Positions 45,350-54,952 of a DNA stretch of 64,000 bases are shown in pieces. Position numbers and translations under genes: made by a program. The stretch spans positions 1 to 64,000 of the forward strand of contig JAFGRW010000106.1 of the NCBI GenBank assembly GCA_016934935.1, read 5' to 3'. The DNA is from Spirochaetota bacterium (GTDB lineage: Bacteria > Spirochaetota > UBA4802 > JAFGJZ01). Below the pieces are notes generated by a model. That model made no database searches. It was not told the DNA's origin and saw nothing but the letters and a program-made list of their open reading frames with translations. Position 1 is the first letter of the stretch, and each line of letters starts with the position of its first letter.

Positions 45350-46288
45350 TTAATTGTCAGCCGTTTTTTCTATAACGAATTTTATAGCTCCAAGAGAAGG
45401 TCCTTTGTCCTCGTGAAGTACAGTATGGAAATGAACATTCTCAACTATTCCCTTGAATCCGATTTTATCAAGCTCTTTTTGCATAAGCGGGAAAAGAAGA
45501 TCTGATGCATGAGATAGTCCTCCAGCAAAAATTACAGCTTCCGGATTAAAAATATTAAGAAGCGAATTGACTCCAAATGCCAGATAACGGGCGCACTGGG
45601 ACATCATATGTTTTGCAAAACTATCCCCCTCCTTGGCAAAACTATATAACAATTCTGCTGTTATTGTTTCGCCATTAAGCTTGGAATCTGGGTAGTCCGA
45701 TATCTGTTCTGTTGCAAGTTTTGCTATTGATGAGGCTGATGCGTATCTTTCGAAGCATCCGCGGTTTCCACATGAGCAAGGGATGCCGTTTAAGTCTATA
45801 CTGATATGCCCAAACTCTGCAGCGAAACCGTCTCGTCCTTCAAGAAGCCGGCCGTCCACAATGGCACCACCTCCAATACCTGTTCCCAGCGTTACCATGA
45901 TCCAGTTCGAGTAGTTTTTACCGTTTCCTTGCCACCATTCCCCAAGCAGAGCTGCGGTAGCATCATTAAGAATATAGGTTTTTTTTCCAATTTTCTCCTC
46001 AACAAGAGATGCAAAATTGCAATCATTGATCGATGGAATATTCGGGCTTATCAGTATTATCCCTTTTTCCGAGTCTACTGACCCTGGAATTCCTATGCCA
46101 ACAGGCCCAAGTTCTTCAAGGGAGGAATTTGTCTGGTCTAAAAGAGCATCTACAACAAGTTTAATATTGTTAAGGATCTCTTCACGGTTAGATCCGGTTG
46201 GATGTTTTAAAGAAGCTGCTACTTTACCTTCATTGTCGGTTATAACGGCCTTGATGTTGGTACCGCCGATATCAAATCCTATATGCAT
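45350..46288 (-). CDS. ROK-family sugar kinase
   Basis: ROK kinases phosphorylate glucose, N-acetylmannosamine, fructose or allose. The product is 312 residues. Motifs: GFDIGGTNIKAVITD (phosphate 1), LGTGIGGGAIVDGRLLEG, EFGHISIDLNG and the zinc site CSCGNRGCFERY (about 168-180). It most resembles glucokinase-type members, but the sugar is not certain. The ATG at 46288 has GGAG 8 bases upstream; the frame is open further back without a good start. First gene of the minus operon. Confidence 0.9.
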   Translation of the reverse strand: MHIGFDIGGTNIKAVITDNEGKVAASLKHPTGSNREEILNNIKLVVDALLDQTNSSLEELGPVGIGIPGSVDSEKGIILISPNIPSINDCNFASLVEEKIGKKTYILNDATAALLGEWWQGNGKNYSNWIMVTLGTGIGGGAIVDGRLLEGRDGFAAEFGHISIDLNGIPCSCGNRGCFERYASASSIAKLATEQISDYPDSKLNGETITAELLYSFAKEGDSFAKHMMSQCARYLAFGVNSLLNIFNPEAVIFAGGLSHASDLLFPLMQKELDKIGFKGIVENVHFHTVLHEDKGPSLGAIKFVIEKTADN

Positions 46289-46728
46289 CGTATACTCCGT
46301 TTTTTTTGTCTGATATTGCACTGAAAATAGGCTAATTATTGCAAAATAGCTGATATTCCAGCAGTTTTGCAGTCCCTACAGCTTATTATTAAAGATCAGC
46401 ATACTTTATGAATAAATAAAAGTATACAGTTTCAAAATAGTAATTGAGATACCCTAAATATATTATGGCTGACATGGAAAAGCTGATAATATAAGATTCT
46501 CCCTTGATAGGCATTAAAATGGTGTTAAAGTTGATTTATAGTGTGTAAACAGTTTAAAATTGTCAAACAACTTGTTAATGATTCTTATGAAAAGACAAAA
46601 AATATTGTAATAATACAAAATATGGAAGGTTGATAATAATAAATTTCTTTATGAATAATGGTAAATTTGAATGTTACTATAGAGATTGAAGAATAATGTA
46701 TGGAAATCGATTAAATCAGGAGAATACA
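46289..46728. other. Intergenic region between divergent ROK and PHP genes
   Basis: 440 bases of AT-rich DNA with no gene. It holds the divergent promoters; I could not choose -35/-10 pairs with confidence. No long inverted repeat or RNA structure stood out. Confidence 0.35.
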
Positions 46729-47583
46729 ATGAAAGTTATAGATTTGCATTTACATAGCAGCTTTTCAGACGGAATATACTCCGTAAAGGAACTTGCTAAA
46801 AAAGCATATCAAGAAAAAATATCTGTTATATCATTAACGGATCATGATACTGTTATTGGAATAAACGAGATGAAATATTACGCCAATAAATATAGTATAT
46901 CCTTTATTCCGGGTTTAGAATTCAGTTGTGATTTTGAAGAAGGAGATTATCATCTTCTTGGCTATGGAATTGATCATGAAAATTCAGATATTATTAAAGA
47001 GATCAATTACTATTCACAGGAAAGGCGTAATCGCATAGATAAAATAATATTAAAACTTAATGATAACGGAATAAAAATCAGCAAGGATGATGTGATAAAA
47101 TGCGGGGCCGCTGAAAGCCCGGGAAAACCACATATAGCCAGGGCACTCATAATGAAGGGGTATGCTACAAATATAAACGACGCGTTTGATCGATATCTTG
47201 GAAAAAACGGTATGGGTAATGTTCCAAAGGCCAAGATAAGCCGTGAAAAAGCTTATTATCTGATAAATAAAAGTGGAGGTACAGCAATTTTAGCACACCC
47301 GGCCTCGTTAAACCGCAATGTTGAGCAGTTGAAACAGATAATTGAGGATGATAAAAAAAGAGGTTTATACGGGATTGAACTTTTTTCACAAATGCACAGC
47401 GATTTGCAGGTCGAACAGTATAGAATAATGGCGGATGACTGCGGGCTTGCAGTAAGTGGTGGAAGTGATTTCCATGGGGATAAGGGAGAAACGCTGGGGT
47501 GCTATGGAAACGGCAGAAAAATTCCCTTTGAGCCTGTAAAACCTTTACTGGATAGATTTGAAATATTCGTAAAGAAGAATTGA
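46729..47583 (+). CDS. PHP-domain phosphoesterase (RNase AM / nucleoside bisphosphate phosphatase type)
   Basis: The product is 284 residues. Metal-binding motifs of the PHP fold are complete: DLHLHSSFSDG, SLTDHDTVIGI, IPGLEFSC, GGTAILAHPA and SGGSDFHGD. Length and order match the TrpH/YciV family, whose E. coli member trims RNA 5' ends and hydrolyses 3',5'-bisphosphates. The ATG at 46729 has AGGAG 5-9 bases upstream; the ATG at 46696 does not. The 3' end overlaps the convergent rsmG-spoU gene by 39 bases. Confidence 0.9.
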   Translation: MKVIDLHLHSSFSDGIYSVKELAKKAYQEKISVISLTDHDTVIGINEMKYYANKYSISFIPGLEFSCDFEEGDYHLLGYGIDHENSDIIKEINYYSQERRNRIDKIILKLNDNGIKISKDDVIKCGAAESPGKPHIARALIMKGYATNINDAFDRYLGKNGMGNVPKAKISREKAYYLINKSGGTAILAHPASLNRNVEQLKQIIEDDKKRGLYGIELFSQMHSDLQVEQYRIMADDCGLAVSGGSDFHGDKGETLGCYGNGRKIPFEPVKPLLDRFEIFVKKN

Positions 47584-49020
47584 AACTGTTGTTGAGGCAT
47601 TGAGAGACTCTACTTTGTCGGTCATCGGAATCGATACAGCGTGAGAAAGCAGTTTGTCAGGAAGCCCCGGACCTTCTATGCCGGGAATAACGGCAAAAGT
47701 TTCTGGAAAACTAAAACCAGATACCGGTTTCCCGGAACTGTCAAGAGAGATTATTTTGACACCGTTTCTTAAAAAATAATCAGCGGTTTCTATAAGAGGG
47801 GGAGCATCAAAAATATCCAGGTTAAAAACGGCTCCCCCCGAAGTTCTAATGGATTTATAATTGTAAGGATTTGCAGCCTCTGCTGTAACAACGATTTGAG
47901 TAATGCCGAATGCTGCGGCCGAGCGCATAACACTCCCCGTGTTGGCTGGATCCTGAAAAGGAATAATCAAGGAGGGGCGCGTCAGATCGATAGTTTCCAG
48001 AGATCTGTTTTTTGGGCATTCAACAAAAAGAAGAAGTTTTTTGCTGCCTGATATGTCTAAGTCGTTATATAGCGATTTCTTCAGCAATAAAAGTTTCGAG
48101 TCTTTGTCAAGTTGATCTATGATTTGGTTTATATTGCTGTTTTTCTCGCTGAAGCCATCATGGATTACGGCACAGACAATACTGTTTTTTATATAAGCAA
48201 AATTATCGGTTATTATTTTTTCTCCGCAAACAAGAGCAATTCCGCTTTTTTTTGGACCGGATATTACGGCTTTTTTTAACTCTTTATAACGTTTGTTATC
48301 AGTAGATTCAATTAGAGTTCCAGCTGTAAGTTCTTTTATATCAGATATCTGATAAAATCGCCTGCAGTAATTACTTGTTTTCCTGTATATAATTAAGCGA
48401 CGTTTGTGATCGGTGCCGGGAAGGGAGTAGGGGATATCTTTTTCGAGCCTGTAATGCTCGTGTATAATGGGTGAAATGGTATTGATCTCTTCATCAACTC
48501 CGGGACCTTTAAGAAGAATAACCGAACCGCCGTCGGGTAAAAAGTTAATGCAGCGTTCCAATGTTGCCGGTGCGGACTCAAAGGCTCTGGTGATAACCCC
48601 CTGGATCGGGAAGTACATTTTTTCGTTAACTTTATGGGGGAAAACCGAAGTGTTCTCAAGTTTTAGCGCTTCGATAACCATTTTCATGAATTTTACGCGA
48701 AGCGGTCGCGGTTCGGCCAGTGTAAGCTGTAATTCGGGTTGAGTTATTTTTATCGGAATACCGGGAAATCCGGCTCCAGTTCCAATATCCAGAAGAGATT
48801 CTGGTAAATTTATAAGGTCGCCGATGATTATAGAATCAAGAAAATGTTTTTCCAAAATGTCTTTGAATTTTTTTAAACGCGAAAGATCATACTCGTCATT
48901 ATATCGAACAAGCATTTCACAAAATTTAAACAGATTTTGTGTAACGTCCTTTCCAAGATGTTTAAAAGTTTGGTTTATTGTGGAAAAAAAATAATCCCGT
49001 TCTGTCGGGTTGATTACCAT
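47545..49020 (-). CDS. Fusion of RsmG and a SpoU/TrmH-type RNA methyltransferase
   Basis: The product is 491 residues and joins two rRNA/tRNA methylases. The first half (about 1-215) is RsmG/GidB, which methylates G527 N7 in 16S rRNA: LLDIGTGAGFPGIPIKI (about 78-93), EPRPLRVKFM, VITRAFES and LLKGPG. The second half (about 235-491) is a SpoU-like 2'-O-methyltransferase with its knotted SAM site: SLIIPFQDPANTGSVMRSAAAFG (about 350-370), VIPGIEGPGLP and IPMTDKVESLNASTTVSILLYEY. I see no stop, start or ribosome-binding site between the halves. It overlaps the upstream peptidase gene by 7 bases. The SpoU target is unknown. Confidence 0.9.
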   Translation of the reverse strand: MVINPTERDYFFSTINQTFKHLGKDVTQNLFKFCEMLVRYNDEYDLSRLKKFKDILEKHFLDSIIIGDLINLPESLLDIGTGAGFPGIPIKITQPELQLTLAEPRPLRVKFMKMVIEALKLENTSVFPHKVNEKMYFPIQGVITRAFESAPATLERCINFLPDGGSVILLKGPGVDEEINTISPIIHEHYRLEKDIPYSLPGTDHKRRLIIYRKTSNYCRRFYQISDIKELTAGTLIESTDNKRYKELKKAVISGPKKSGIALVCGEKIITDNFAYIKNSIVCAVIHDGFSEKNSNINQIIDQLDKDSKLLLLKKSLYNDLDISGSKKLLLFVECPKNRSLETIDLTRPSLIIPFQDPANTGSVMRSAAAFGITQIVVTAEAANPYNYKSIRTSGGAVFNLDIFDAPPLIETADYFLRNGVKIISLDSSGKPVSGFSFPETFAVIPGIEGPGLPDKLLSHAVSIPMTDKVESLNASTTVSILLYEYFKSIQ

Positions 49021-49961
49021 AATACATCCATCGGATTAATTAGTTTTTCGTTATGCCAAAGGGTAAAATGAAGATGGGGTCCGGTTGAATAGCCAGTCGA
49101 ACCGACTCTTCCTATAAGCTGGCCTGATTTAACATGGCGTCCTTTCTTTGTGCATATTACCGAAAGGTGGCCATAGAGGGTTTTATAGCCGTTTTTATGT
49201 TGAACAATTACGGCTTTCCCGTAACCACCCATCCAGCCTGCTGCTATAACCTTGCCTGGACTTGCTGCGCCTACGTATGTTCCGCGTCTTGCTGCTATAT
49301 CGACCCCGCTGTGAAACTTGCGGGTATTAAATATCGGATGACGTCTGTTTCCGAAAAATGAAGTGAACCTTCCACCTAGTGGAGATCGAAACATTTCCCT
49401 GAGGGTGTATTGATGAGCGAGTTTTTCGGTCATGGTTTCGACTGATGGCTTGGAACCGTGAATAAAAACTGCTATACCGAACGGGAGTGTGCCAAATCGA
49501 TCATGGTATTTGGAGAAATTACTGATTTGTTGTATCTCTATATCGGTTACTTCTGCCTCATAGTGGTTTGCCAGTTCTTCAAGGGTTGTGGTTTTGTCTA
49601 TAAATACCAGAGCACCTTTTTTTGATGGTACGACTATTGTTTGACCTGTGACTGCAAGTAAAGAGTTCCAAAATGGATTAGCCGCAATAAGGGTATCAAT
49701 ATTTACATTAAATTCTTTGGCAATTTTCCAGAAATTGTCTCCTGGCACTATTGTGTATTTGGAAAAAGAGACATTTTCGAATCGTATACTGTTGTTGATG
49801 CTCAAAATGTAGTTGGTCTCATTATCGTAGTAGTGACTTATTGGCAAAAGCTTCAGTCCGTCTGTTTTAATGGCCGATTTTGAGACTATTGCCGGAAGTG
49901 GAACTGTTAATAAAAGACAAAAGAGTACATTAAAAAGTAGAATAGATATATTTAATTTCAT
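49014..49961 (-). CDS. LysM and M23-peptidase protein (LytM/NlpD-like)
   Basis: The product is about 315 residues. A signal peptide is likely (about 5-25). One LysM domain (YTIVPGDNFWKIAKEFNVNIDTLIAANP, about 68-112) binds peptidoglycan. The M23 zinc peptidase is complete: HSGVDIAARRGTYVGAA (about 216-), VIVQHKNGYKTLYGHL and STGPHLHFTLWH with both zinc histidines. It may cut peptidoglycan cross-links or activate amidases. The ATG at 49961 has GAGG about 7 bases upstream; the TTG at 49967 overlaps that site. Confidence 0.92.
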   Translation of the reverse strand: MKLNISILLFNVLFCLLLTVPLPAIVSKSAIKTDGLKLLPISHYYDNETNYILSINNSIRFENVSFSKYTIVPGDNFWKIAKEFNVNIDTLIAANPFWNSLLAVTGQTIVVPSKKGALVFIDKTTTLEELANHYEAEVTDIEIQQISNFSKYHDRFGTLPFGIAVFIHGSKPSVETMTEKLAHQYTLREMFRSPLGGRFTSFFGNRRHPIFNTRKFHSGVDIAARRGTYVGAASPGKVIAAGWMGGYGKAVIVQHKNGYKTLYGHLSVICTKKGRHVKSGQLIGRVGSTGYSTGPHLHFTLWHNEKLINPMDVLW

Positions 49962-50128
49962 AGTCAAACAACCTCGTATGTTTAAGACATTGTCGTAAGG
50001 TAATAAAAAAGGTCAAGCAGAAATGGTTTTGCACATCCCTGATTAATTATCGGATGATTGCCCGAATAGGTTAATTGTCATAGTTGCAGATATGTGGTGA
50101 TCAGCCCTGATTACATGGTCTTTTTTCC

Positions 50129-50155
50129 TTGACGTAGGCAACTGTCAAATATAGT
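50129..50155 (+). promoter_or_regulatory. Possible sigma-70-type promoter for the lol genes
   Basis: TTGACG (50129-50134) and TATAGT (50150-50155) with a 15-base spacer, 44 bases ahead of the lolC/E start at 50199. The elements are good but the spacing is short. The rest of the gap from 49962 holds nothing else recognisable. Confidence 0.4.
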
Positions 50156-50198
50156 AACAGGTGACTTGCCTGCTTACAATAAGTCAATGGAGTAGAGA

Positions 50199-51536
50199 AT
50201 GAATCTTTACGAGCTTTTTATAGGATTTCGTTATTTAAAATCAAAAAAACATCAGGCTTTTATATCTTTTAATACTCTTTTATCAGTTGGTATTGTTTTT
50301 CTTGGAGTTTTTATTCTGGTTCTTGTGATTTCTGTTATGAACGGTTTTCAGGCACAGATAAAGGACAAGATACTTGATATTGATTCACATATAACTATTA
50401 ATGGGTATGATGGTATCAATTTCAGTGCCGGCATTGATGACTACGAGAAAGTCGCCAAGAAGATTCTTGCAAACCCTGATGTAGTTTCTGCTGAACCCTT
50501 TTTTCAGGAGGAGGGAATCTTAAGTTTTAATCGCAAAATTTCGGGAGTAATGATTCGTGGTATAGGTTCTGAAGAGGGAATTCCAGAGAATATTGGGAAA
50601 TTTATAGATGAAGGTCAAATGGGAATGGAAAATCCTCAGCGGGGATTTACAGGGCCGAATCAGGTTTATATTGGAAAAGAGTTATCCTCATTAAAGCAGA
50701 TTTATATTGATGATACAATAGAGATCATTGTTGCCAAACAGAATCAGACTGACGGCTTATCCGGTTTTGCCGCATCTGCTCCGCGTATTGAAAAACTCAA
50801 GGTTGTTGGTTATTTCAAAACAGGATATTACGATTTTGACACAAAAATGCTTATAACATCGTTGCCTACAACTCAAAAAATATACGGATATGAGGGTAAA
50901 GCTTGGGGGATAGGCGTTAAGGTTCGAGACATATATCAGGTAAACCGTATTGCGGCAGAGTTGCAGGAGATGCTTGGCTTTGACTATCAGACTTTTACAG
51001 TCGAAGATCGTAATGAAAACCTTTTCCAGGCACTAAATATTGAGAGACTTGTAATGACTGTGATACTTTTCTTAACCATAATATCAGCAGGTTTTACAAT
51101 TATGGGAACACTGGTCATGGTTGTTATGGAGAAGCGAAAGGCTATAGGTATATTGAAATCTCTGGGAGCTAAACCTTCTTCGATAATGACAATTTTTATT
51201 CTTGAAGGTTTTTTAATAGGAGTTATTGGAACTGTCGCTGGGCTTTTTACTGGTATTGCCGCAGCTTTAAATCTGGAACAGATAATTATTTCAATTGAAA
51301 ATTTCATTAATTATGCTGGAGAATGGCTTTATACGGCATTTAATCTGGGTATCTGGATTAATAAACATATTGTGCCGACTCATGTCTACTATATTGACGC
51401 TATCCCGACAGAGATAAAACCCGGTTTTGTAATCTTTATTGCCGTATTTGCCGTGTTTCTTTCCACTGTTGCTTCAATTTTTCCCGCCTGGCATGCGTCG
51501 CGTTTAAAACCTGTGGAGACAATCAGATATGAGTAA
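50199..51536 (+). CDS. Lipoprotein-releasing ABC transporter permease (LolC/LolE type)
   Basis: LolCDE extracts lipoproteins from the inner membrane for delivery to the outer membrane. The product is 445 residues. One N-terminal membrane helix (about 22-46, SVGIVFLGVFILVLVISVMNGFQ), a large periplasmic domain (about 50-275), then three helices (about 283-310, 325-355 and 405-432), an FtsX-type topology. LPVE-like RLKPVETIRYE ends it. Only one permease gene is present, so it may work as a homodimer (LolF-like). It overlaps lolD by 8 bases. Confidence 0.93.
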   Translation: MNLYELFIGFRYLKSKKHQAFISFNTLLSVGIVFLGVFILVLVISVMNGFQAQIKDKILDIDSHITINGYDGINFSAGIDDYEKVAKKILANPDVVSAEPFFQEEGILSFNRKISGVMIRGIGSEEGIPENIGKFIDEGQMGMENPQRGFTGPNQVYIGKELSSLKQIYIDDTIEIIVAKQNQTDGLSGFAASAPRIEKLKVVGYFKTGYYDFDTKMLITSLPTTQKIYGYEGKAWGIGVKVRDIYQVNRIAAELQEMLGFDYQTFTVEDRNENLFQALNIERLVMTVILFLTIISAGFTIMGTLVMVVMEKRKAIGILKSLGAKPSSIMTIFILEGFLIGVIGTVAGLFTGIAAALNLEQIIISIENFINYAGEWLYTAFNLGIWINKHIVPTHVYYIDAIPTEIKPGFVIFIAVFAVFLSTVASIFPAWHASRLKPVETIRYE

Positions 51537-52200
51537 TGTTATAGAGATAAGTGAGCTTGAAAAAATATACGGAATCGGGCGCAATGCTCTTCATGTGTTA
51601 AATGGTATTGACCTTGAAATAAAGCATGGAGAAATCGTATCTGTTGTCGGTTCTTCGGGTGCCGGCAAATCGACTTTACTGCACTGTATCGGATGCCTTG
51701 ATACTTTTCAGAAGGGGTCTCTTAAAATTAACGGTAAGGAGTTATCGGGATTCAATGTTGAAGAGTTGTCAGGTTTTCGTAACCGTACAATGGGGTTTAT
51801 TTTTCAGTCAAATAATCTTTTAACCGAATTCACTGCACTTGAAAATGTCATGATTCCTCTGTTAATTAGAAGGGTAAGCCGGAAAAAGGCAAAGTTGGCT
51901 GCTCTGGATGTGATCGACAGGTTTGGGCTTGGGGAGCGGATAAATCACAAACCTTCAGAAATGTCCGGGGGAGAATGTCAGCGCATAGCTGTTGCGCGTG
52001 CTATTGTCGGAAAACCGACACTTATTTTAGCTGATGAACCAACAGGAAGTCTGGATAGTAAAAATTCAGAACATTTGATTGATATACTATTTGAATTGGG
52101 CAGGGAAAACGGAACAACAATTGTTATTGTGTCACATGATCCGCTTATTGCTGAAAAGACAGGCCGTACAATACATATTAAAGACGGAAAAATATGCTAA
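51529..52200 (+). CDS. lolD: Lipoprotein-releasing ABC transporter ATP-binding protein LolD
   Basis: The product is 223 residues. Walker A VGSSGAGKSTLLHCIG, signature MSGGECQRIAVARA, Walker B LILADEPTGSLD, switch His VIVSHD. MacB/LolD-type sequences ILNGIDLEIKHGEIVS and GFIFQSNNLLTEFTALENVMIPL are present. It is translationally coupled to the permease and should power lipoprotein release, which fits the two lipoproteins in this window. Confidence 0.95.
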   Translation: MSNVIEISELEKIYGIGRNALHVLNGIDLEIKHGEIVSVVGSSGAGKSTLLHCIGCLDTFQKGSLKINGKELSGFNVEELSGFRNRTMGFIFQSNNLLTEFTALENVMIPLLIRRVSRKKAKLAALDVIDRFGLGERINHKPSEMSGGECQRIAVARAIVGKPTLILADEPTGSLDSKNSEHLIDILFELGRENGTTIVIVSHDPLIAEKTGRTIHIKDGKIC

Positions 52201-52233
52201 TCAATTACTAATACTTAGCGAAATGGAGGCTCT

Positions 52234-53853
52234 ATGAAGATTGAATTTGTCGGAGCGGCGCGTACGGTTACAGGTTCGTCGTACATTGTAAAGAATAATG
52301 ATTTTACTGTTATGATTGATTGCGGTATGTTTCAGGGAAACAGGGAACTGAGAGAGCGTAATCAGCTTGATTTGATCTATGCCCCACAGGAAATTGATGC
52401 TCTACTTGTAACTCATGCCCATATTGATCATAGTGGATTGATACCAAAGTTGGTAAAAGAAGGTTTTACCGGCAAGATATTCGCGACAAAGGCAACCTGT
52501 GATTTATTAAGAATAATGCTACCTGATTCCGCGCATATTCAGGAGATGGACGCGGAGTTTGTTAACCGTCGAAATCGCAAACTGGGACGGCCCCCTGTTG
52601 AGCCTCTGTATACAGAACCTGATGCCTTGAAATCACTTGAGTATATACATCCGGTAAAATACGGTGATGATTTTGAAGTAACAAAGGGTGTTAGAGCTGT
52701 TTTCAGGGATGCCGGTCATATTCTCGGATCTTCATTTATTGAACTGTCTGTTACTGAAAACGGAAAAACAAAAAAAATAGTATTTAGTGGCGATCTTGGT
52801 CCTAAAGACCAGGCAATTATTCGAAATGCCGAAAATTTTACTGGTGCCGATTACCTTTTAATAGAGTCTACATATGGAAACCGTCTTCACAAAAGTAAGC
52901 CGGATACATACGAAGAATTTAAACAGATAATTCATGATGCTTATAATAGAAAAGGAAATATAGTTATTCCATCCTTTGCGGTAGAGCGAACTCAAGAGAT
53001 AATCTATACCCTCGCTCAGCTTTTCAGATCCGGTGATATTCCAAAAATACCAACATATATCGATTCACCTCTTGCAATATCGGCAACCGAAATTTTCAGA
53101 GAAAATAGCGAATGTTTTGATGATGATACACGGAAAATATTGGAAAGTGGCGGATCTCCGCTTGATTTTCCTAATTTGCATTTGACCAGAACTACAGCCG
53201 AATCGAAGGATCTGACCAAAACGGCTCGCGGATCCATAATTATCTCGGCTTCAGGCATGTGTACTGCCGGGCGCATAAAATATCATCTTCAAAGTAATCT
53301 TTATAAGCCTGATTCAAGTATAGTTTTTGTTGGTTACCAGGCAGAAGGTACTCTTGGAAGAAAACTTGTAGATGGCGCCAAGGTTGTTAGGGTATACGGA
53401 GAAGATGTTGCAGTTAACGCAAAAATACATACACTTGGTGGTTTCTCGGGGCACGCGGATCGAGACCGTCTACTGGAATGGATGGGAACAGGAGATAACC
53501 CGGATATGAAAGTTTTTGTTGTTCATGGTGAACACGAGTCGTCCGAAAATCTGGCATCTTTGATTAGAGAAAAATACAGCTTTACGACTATTGTACCTAC
53601 GTGGGGTGAAATAGTTGATCTTGACACATTCGAGCTTAGTAAGGCTGAATACGGTGAACCTCTTGTGGAGCATACAGACCTCAAAGAGCATGGAGATGCA
53701 GCAATTAAGGAAATAGAAACATTAATGCAGGAGTACATTTCCAAATATAAAAAAGTGTCAAAAGAGTCGCCTATGGTTAAGTCTGAGGAGATCAAATCCA
53801 ATCTTGATGATCTTAAACAGATGATTACCATGCTAAAAGATGAAATTTCGTAG
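52234..53853 (+). CDS. MBL-fold beta-CASP RNA nuclease
   Basis: The product is 539 residues. Metallo-beta-lactamase motifs: THAHIDHSGLIPKLV (about 58-72), DAGHILGSSFIEL, FSGDLGPKDQAI and GFSGHADRDRLLEWM. The beta-CASP insert is recognised from IVIPSFAVERTQEI to IISASGMCTAGRI. The family acts as RNA exo/endonucleases or processing enzymes (YSH1/CPSF73-like). A C-terminal tail of about 60 charged residues (ETLMQEYISKYKKVS..) is extra. GGAGG lies 6-10 bases before the ATG. Confidence 0.93.
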   Translation: MKIEFVGAARTVTGSSYIVKNNDFTVMIDCGMFQGNRELRERNQLDLIYAPQEIDALLVTHAHIDHSGLIPKLVKEGFTGKIFATKATCDLLRIMLPDSAHIQEMDAEFVNRRNRKLGRPPVEPLYTEPDALKSLEYIHPVKYGDDFEVTKGVRAVFRDAGHILGSSFIELSVTENGKTKKIVFSGDLGPKDQAIIRNAENFTGADYLLIESTYGNRLHKSKPDTYEEFKQIIHDAYNRKGNIVIPSFAVERTQEIIYTLAQLFRSGDIPKIPTYIDSPLAISATEIFRENSECFDDDTRKILESGGSPLDFPNLHLTRTTAESKDLTKTARGSIIISASGMCTAGRIKYHLQSNLYKPDSSIVFVGYQAEGTLGRKLVDGAKVVRVYGEDVAVNAKIHTLGGFSGHADRDRLLEWMGTGDNPDMKVFVVHGEHESSENLASLIREKYSFTTIVPTWGEIVDLDTFELSKAEYGEPLVEHTDLKEHGDAAIKEIETLMQEYISKYKKVSKESPMVKSEEIKSNLDDLKQMITMLKDEIS

Positions 53854-53864
53854 ATGGAGTATTT

Positions 53865-54938
53865 ATGCCTGCGCTGATAGAAACAATCACTGATCCCGCG
53901 CATTTTCAAAAGATATTTTACGATTATTTTCTAAAGGGCGTGGTGTATCTTAAGACAGCCAACGGTAATTTTAAAATTCAATTTCTGGGTTACACTGAGG
54001 GGCTTATTGCTCTAAGAATACCCATTGTAAAAAATATGCCGGCGTCGTGTGTAATATTATGCCGAATCCCTGGTGAAACAATTTATGCTCAATTGAAGTT
54101 TGTCGAAAAACAGGAGGATGAGGCATATATCCTTAAACCTGTCAAAATACAGATGATCAGTGTATCTCGAAACGAACAACGCCATTCTATATCAGGCAAA
54201 GGCAAGCAGCTTCTTTTTGTTTCAAAAGTAATATCTGACTCAATTATCGAGCGCTCCATATCTTTTGATCAACGCAAAGCTGAATTGGCAAAATTGAAAA
54301 TTTCAGATCAGCTTAAATCAGTTTTTGTTTCAAAGAAGATCTATTTCTCAAACGAAGGCTCAAGTGATGATAGAATGCGTTATTTTTACAGCCGTAAACC
54401 TGATTATCTTATCCCCGATTTTGATTCAATAGATATCAAGGATCCTGTGCAGTTGAACTTCAAGAATGATATCTTGAATAAAGATTATTATATTCAAAAT
54501 CGACGTGCTGTTATGTCTGAGGCCTCCGTTGCAGTTTATTATCGTGAAGCGATACCATTTGGTTACATACAGGTTAATCATAATAAAAAGCTTGATAAAT
54601 CAGTTTTAATAATGCTTAAAAATCTGTCTATGCAGCTTTCAAAGATATTCGCTAATGTTAGGCTATTTAAACCTCTTGATGAAAATCTGCTGGTTAGTGA
54701 TATTTCGTCCAAGGGGGTGGGGATTGTTTTTCGGGAAAGATCATATATTCGTTTTTTTCCTGAAAAAAGCTATGTGCATTTCGAATTGATTTTGCCCGAT
54801 CAAATACGCATCCCGATGCTTACGGTTGTTCGAAGCATAACTTTTCTTGAAAATAAGATTATCAAAGCCGGATGTGAGATTATTTCCATGGATAAGAGCG
54901 CCATGCAGATATATTCGCATTACCTTCAATCACTGTAA
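53865..54938 (+). CDS. DUF1577/PilZ-like protein
   Basis: The product is 357 residues and soluble. The C-terminal part (about 280-350) reads LLVSDISSKGVGIVFRERSYIRFFPEKSYVHFELILPDQIRIPMLTVVRSI, a PilZ-like barrel with the DxSxxG motif. No clear RxxxR motif precedes it, so cyclic di-GMP binding is unsure. The N-terminal part resembles spirochaete DUF1577 proteins (RRAVMSEASVAVYYREAIPFGYIQVN). It lies 11 bases after the nuclease gene and 14 before the kinase gene, so it is likely co-transcribed with the two-component system. Confidence 0.7.
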   Translation: MPALIETITDPAHFQKIFYDYFLKGVVYLKTANGNFKIQFLGYTEGLIALRIPIVKNMPASCVILCRIPGETIYAQLKFVEKQEDEAYILKPVKIQMISVSRNEQRHSISGKGKQLLFVSKVISDSIIERSISFDQRKAELAKLKISDQLKSVFVSKKIYFSNEGSSDDRMRYFYSRKPDYLIPDFDSIDIKDPVQLNFKNDILNKDYYIQNRRAVMSEASVAVYYREAIPFGYIQVNHNKKLDKSVLIMLKNLSMQLSKIFANVRLFKPLDENLLVSDISSKGVGIVFRERSYIRFFPEKSYVHFELILPDQIRIPMLTVVRSITFLENKIIKAGCEIISMDKSAMQIYSHYLQSL

Positions 54939-54952
54939 AGGGGCGCAGTTTT

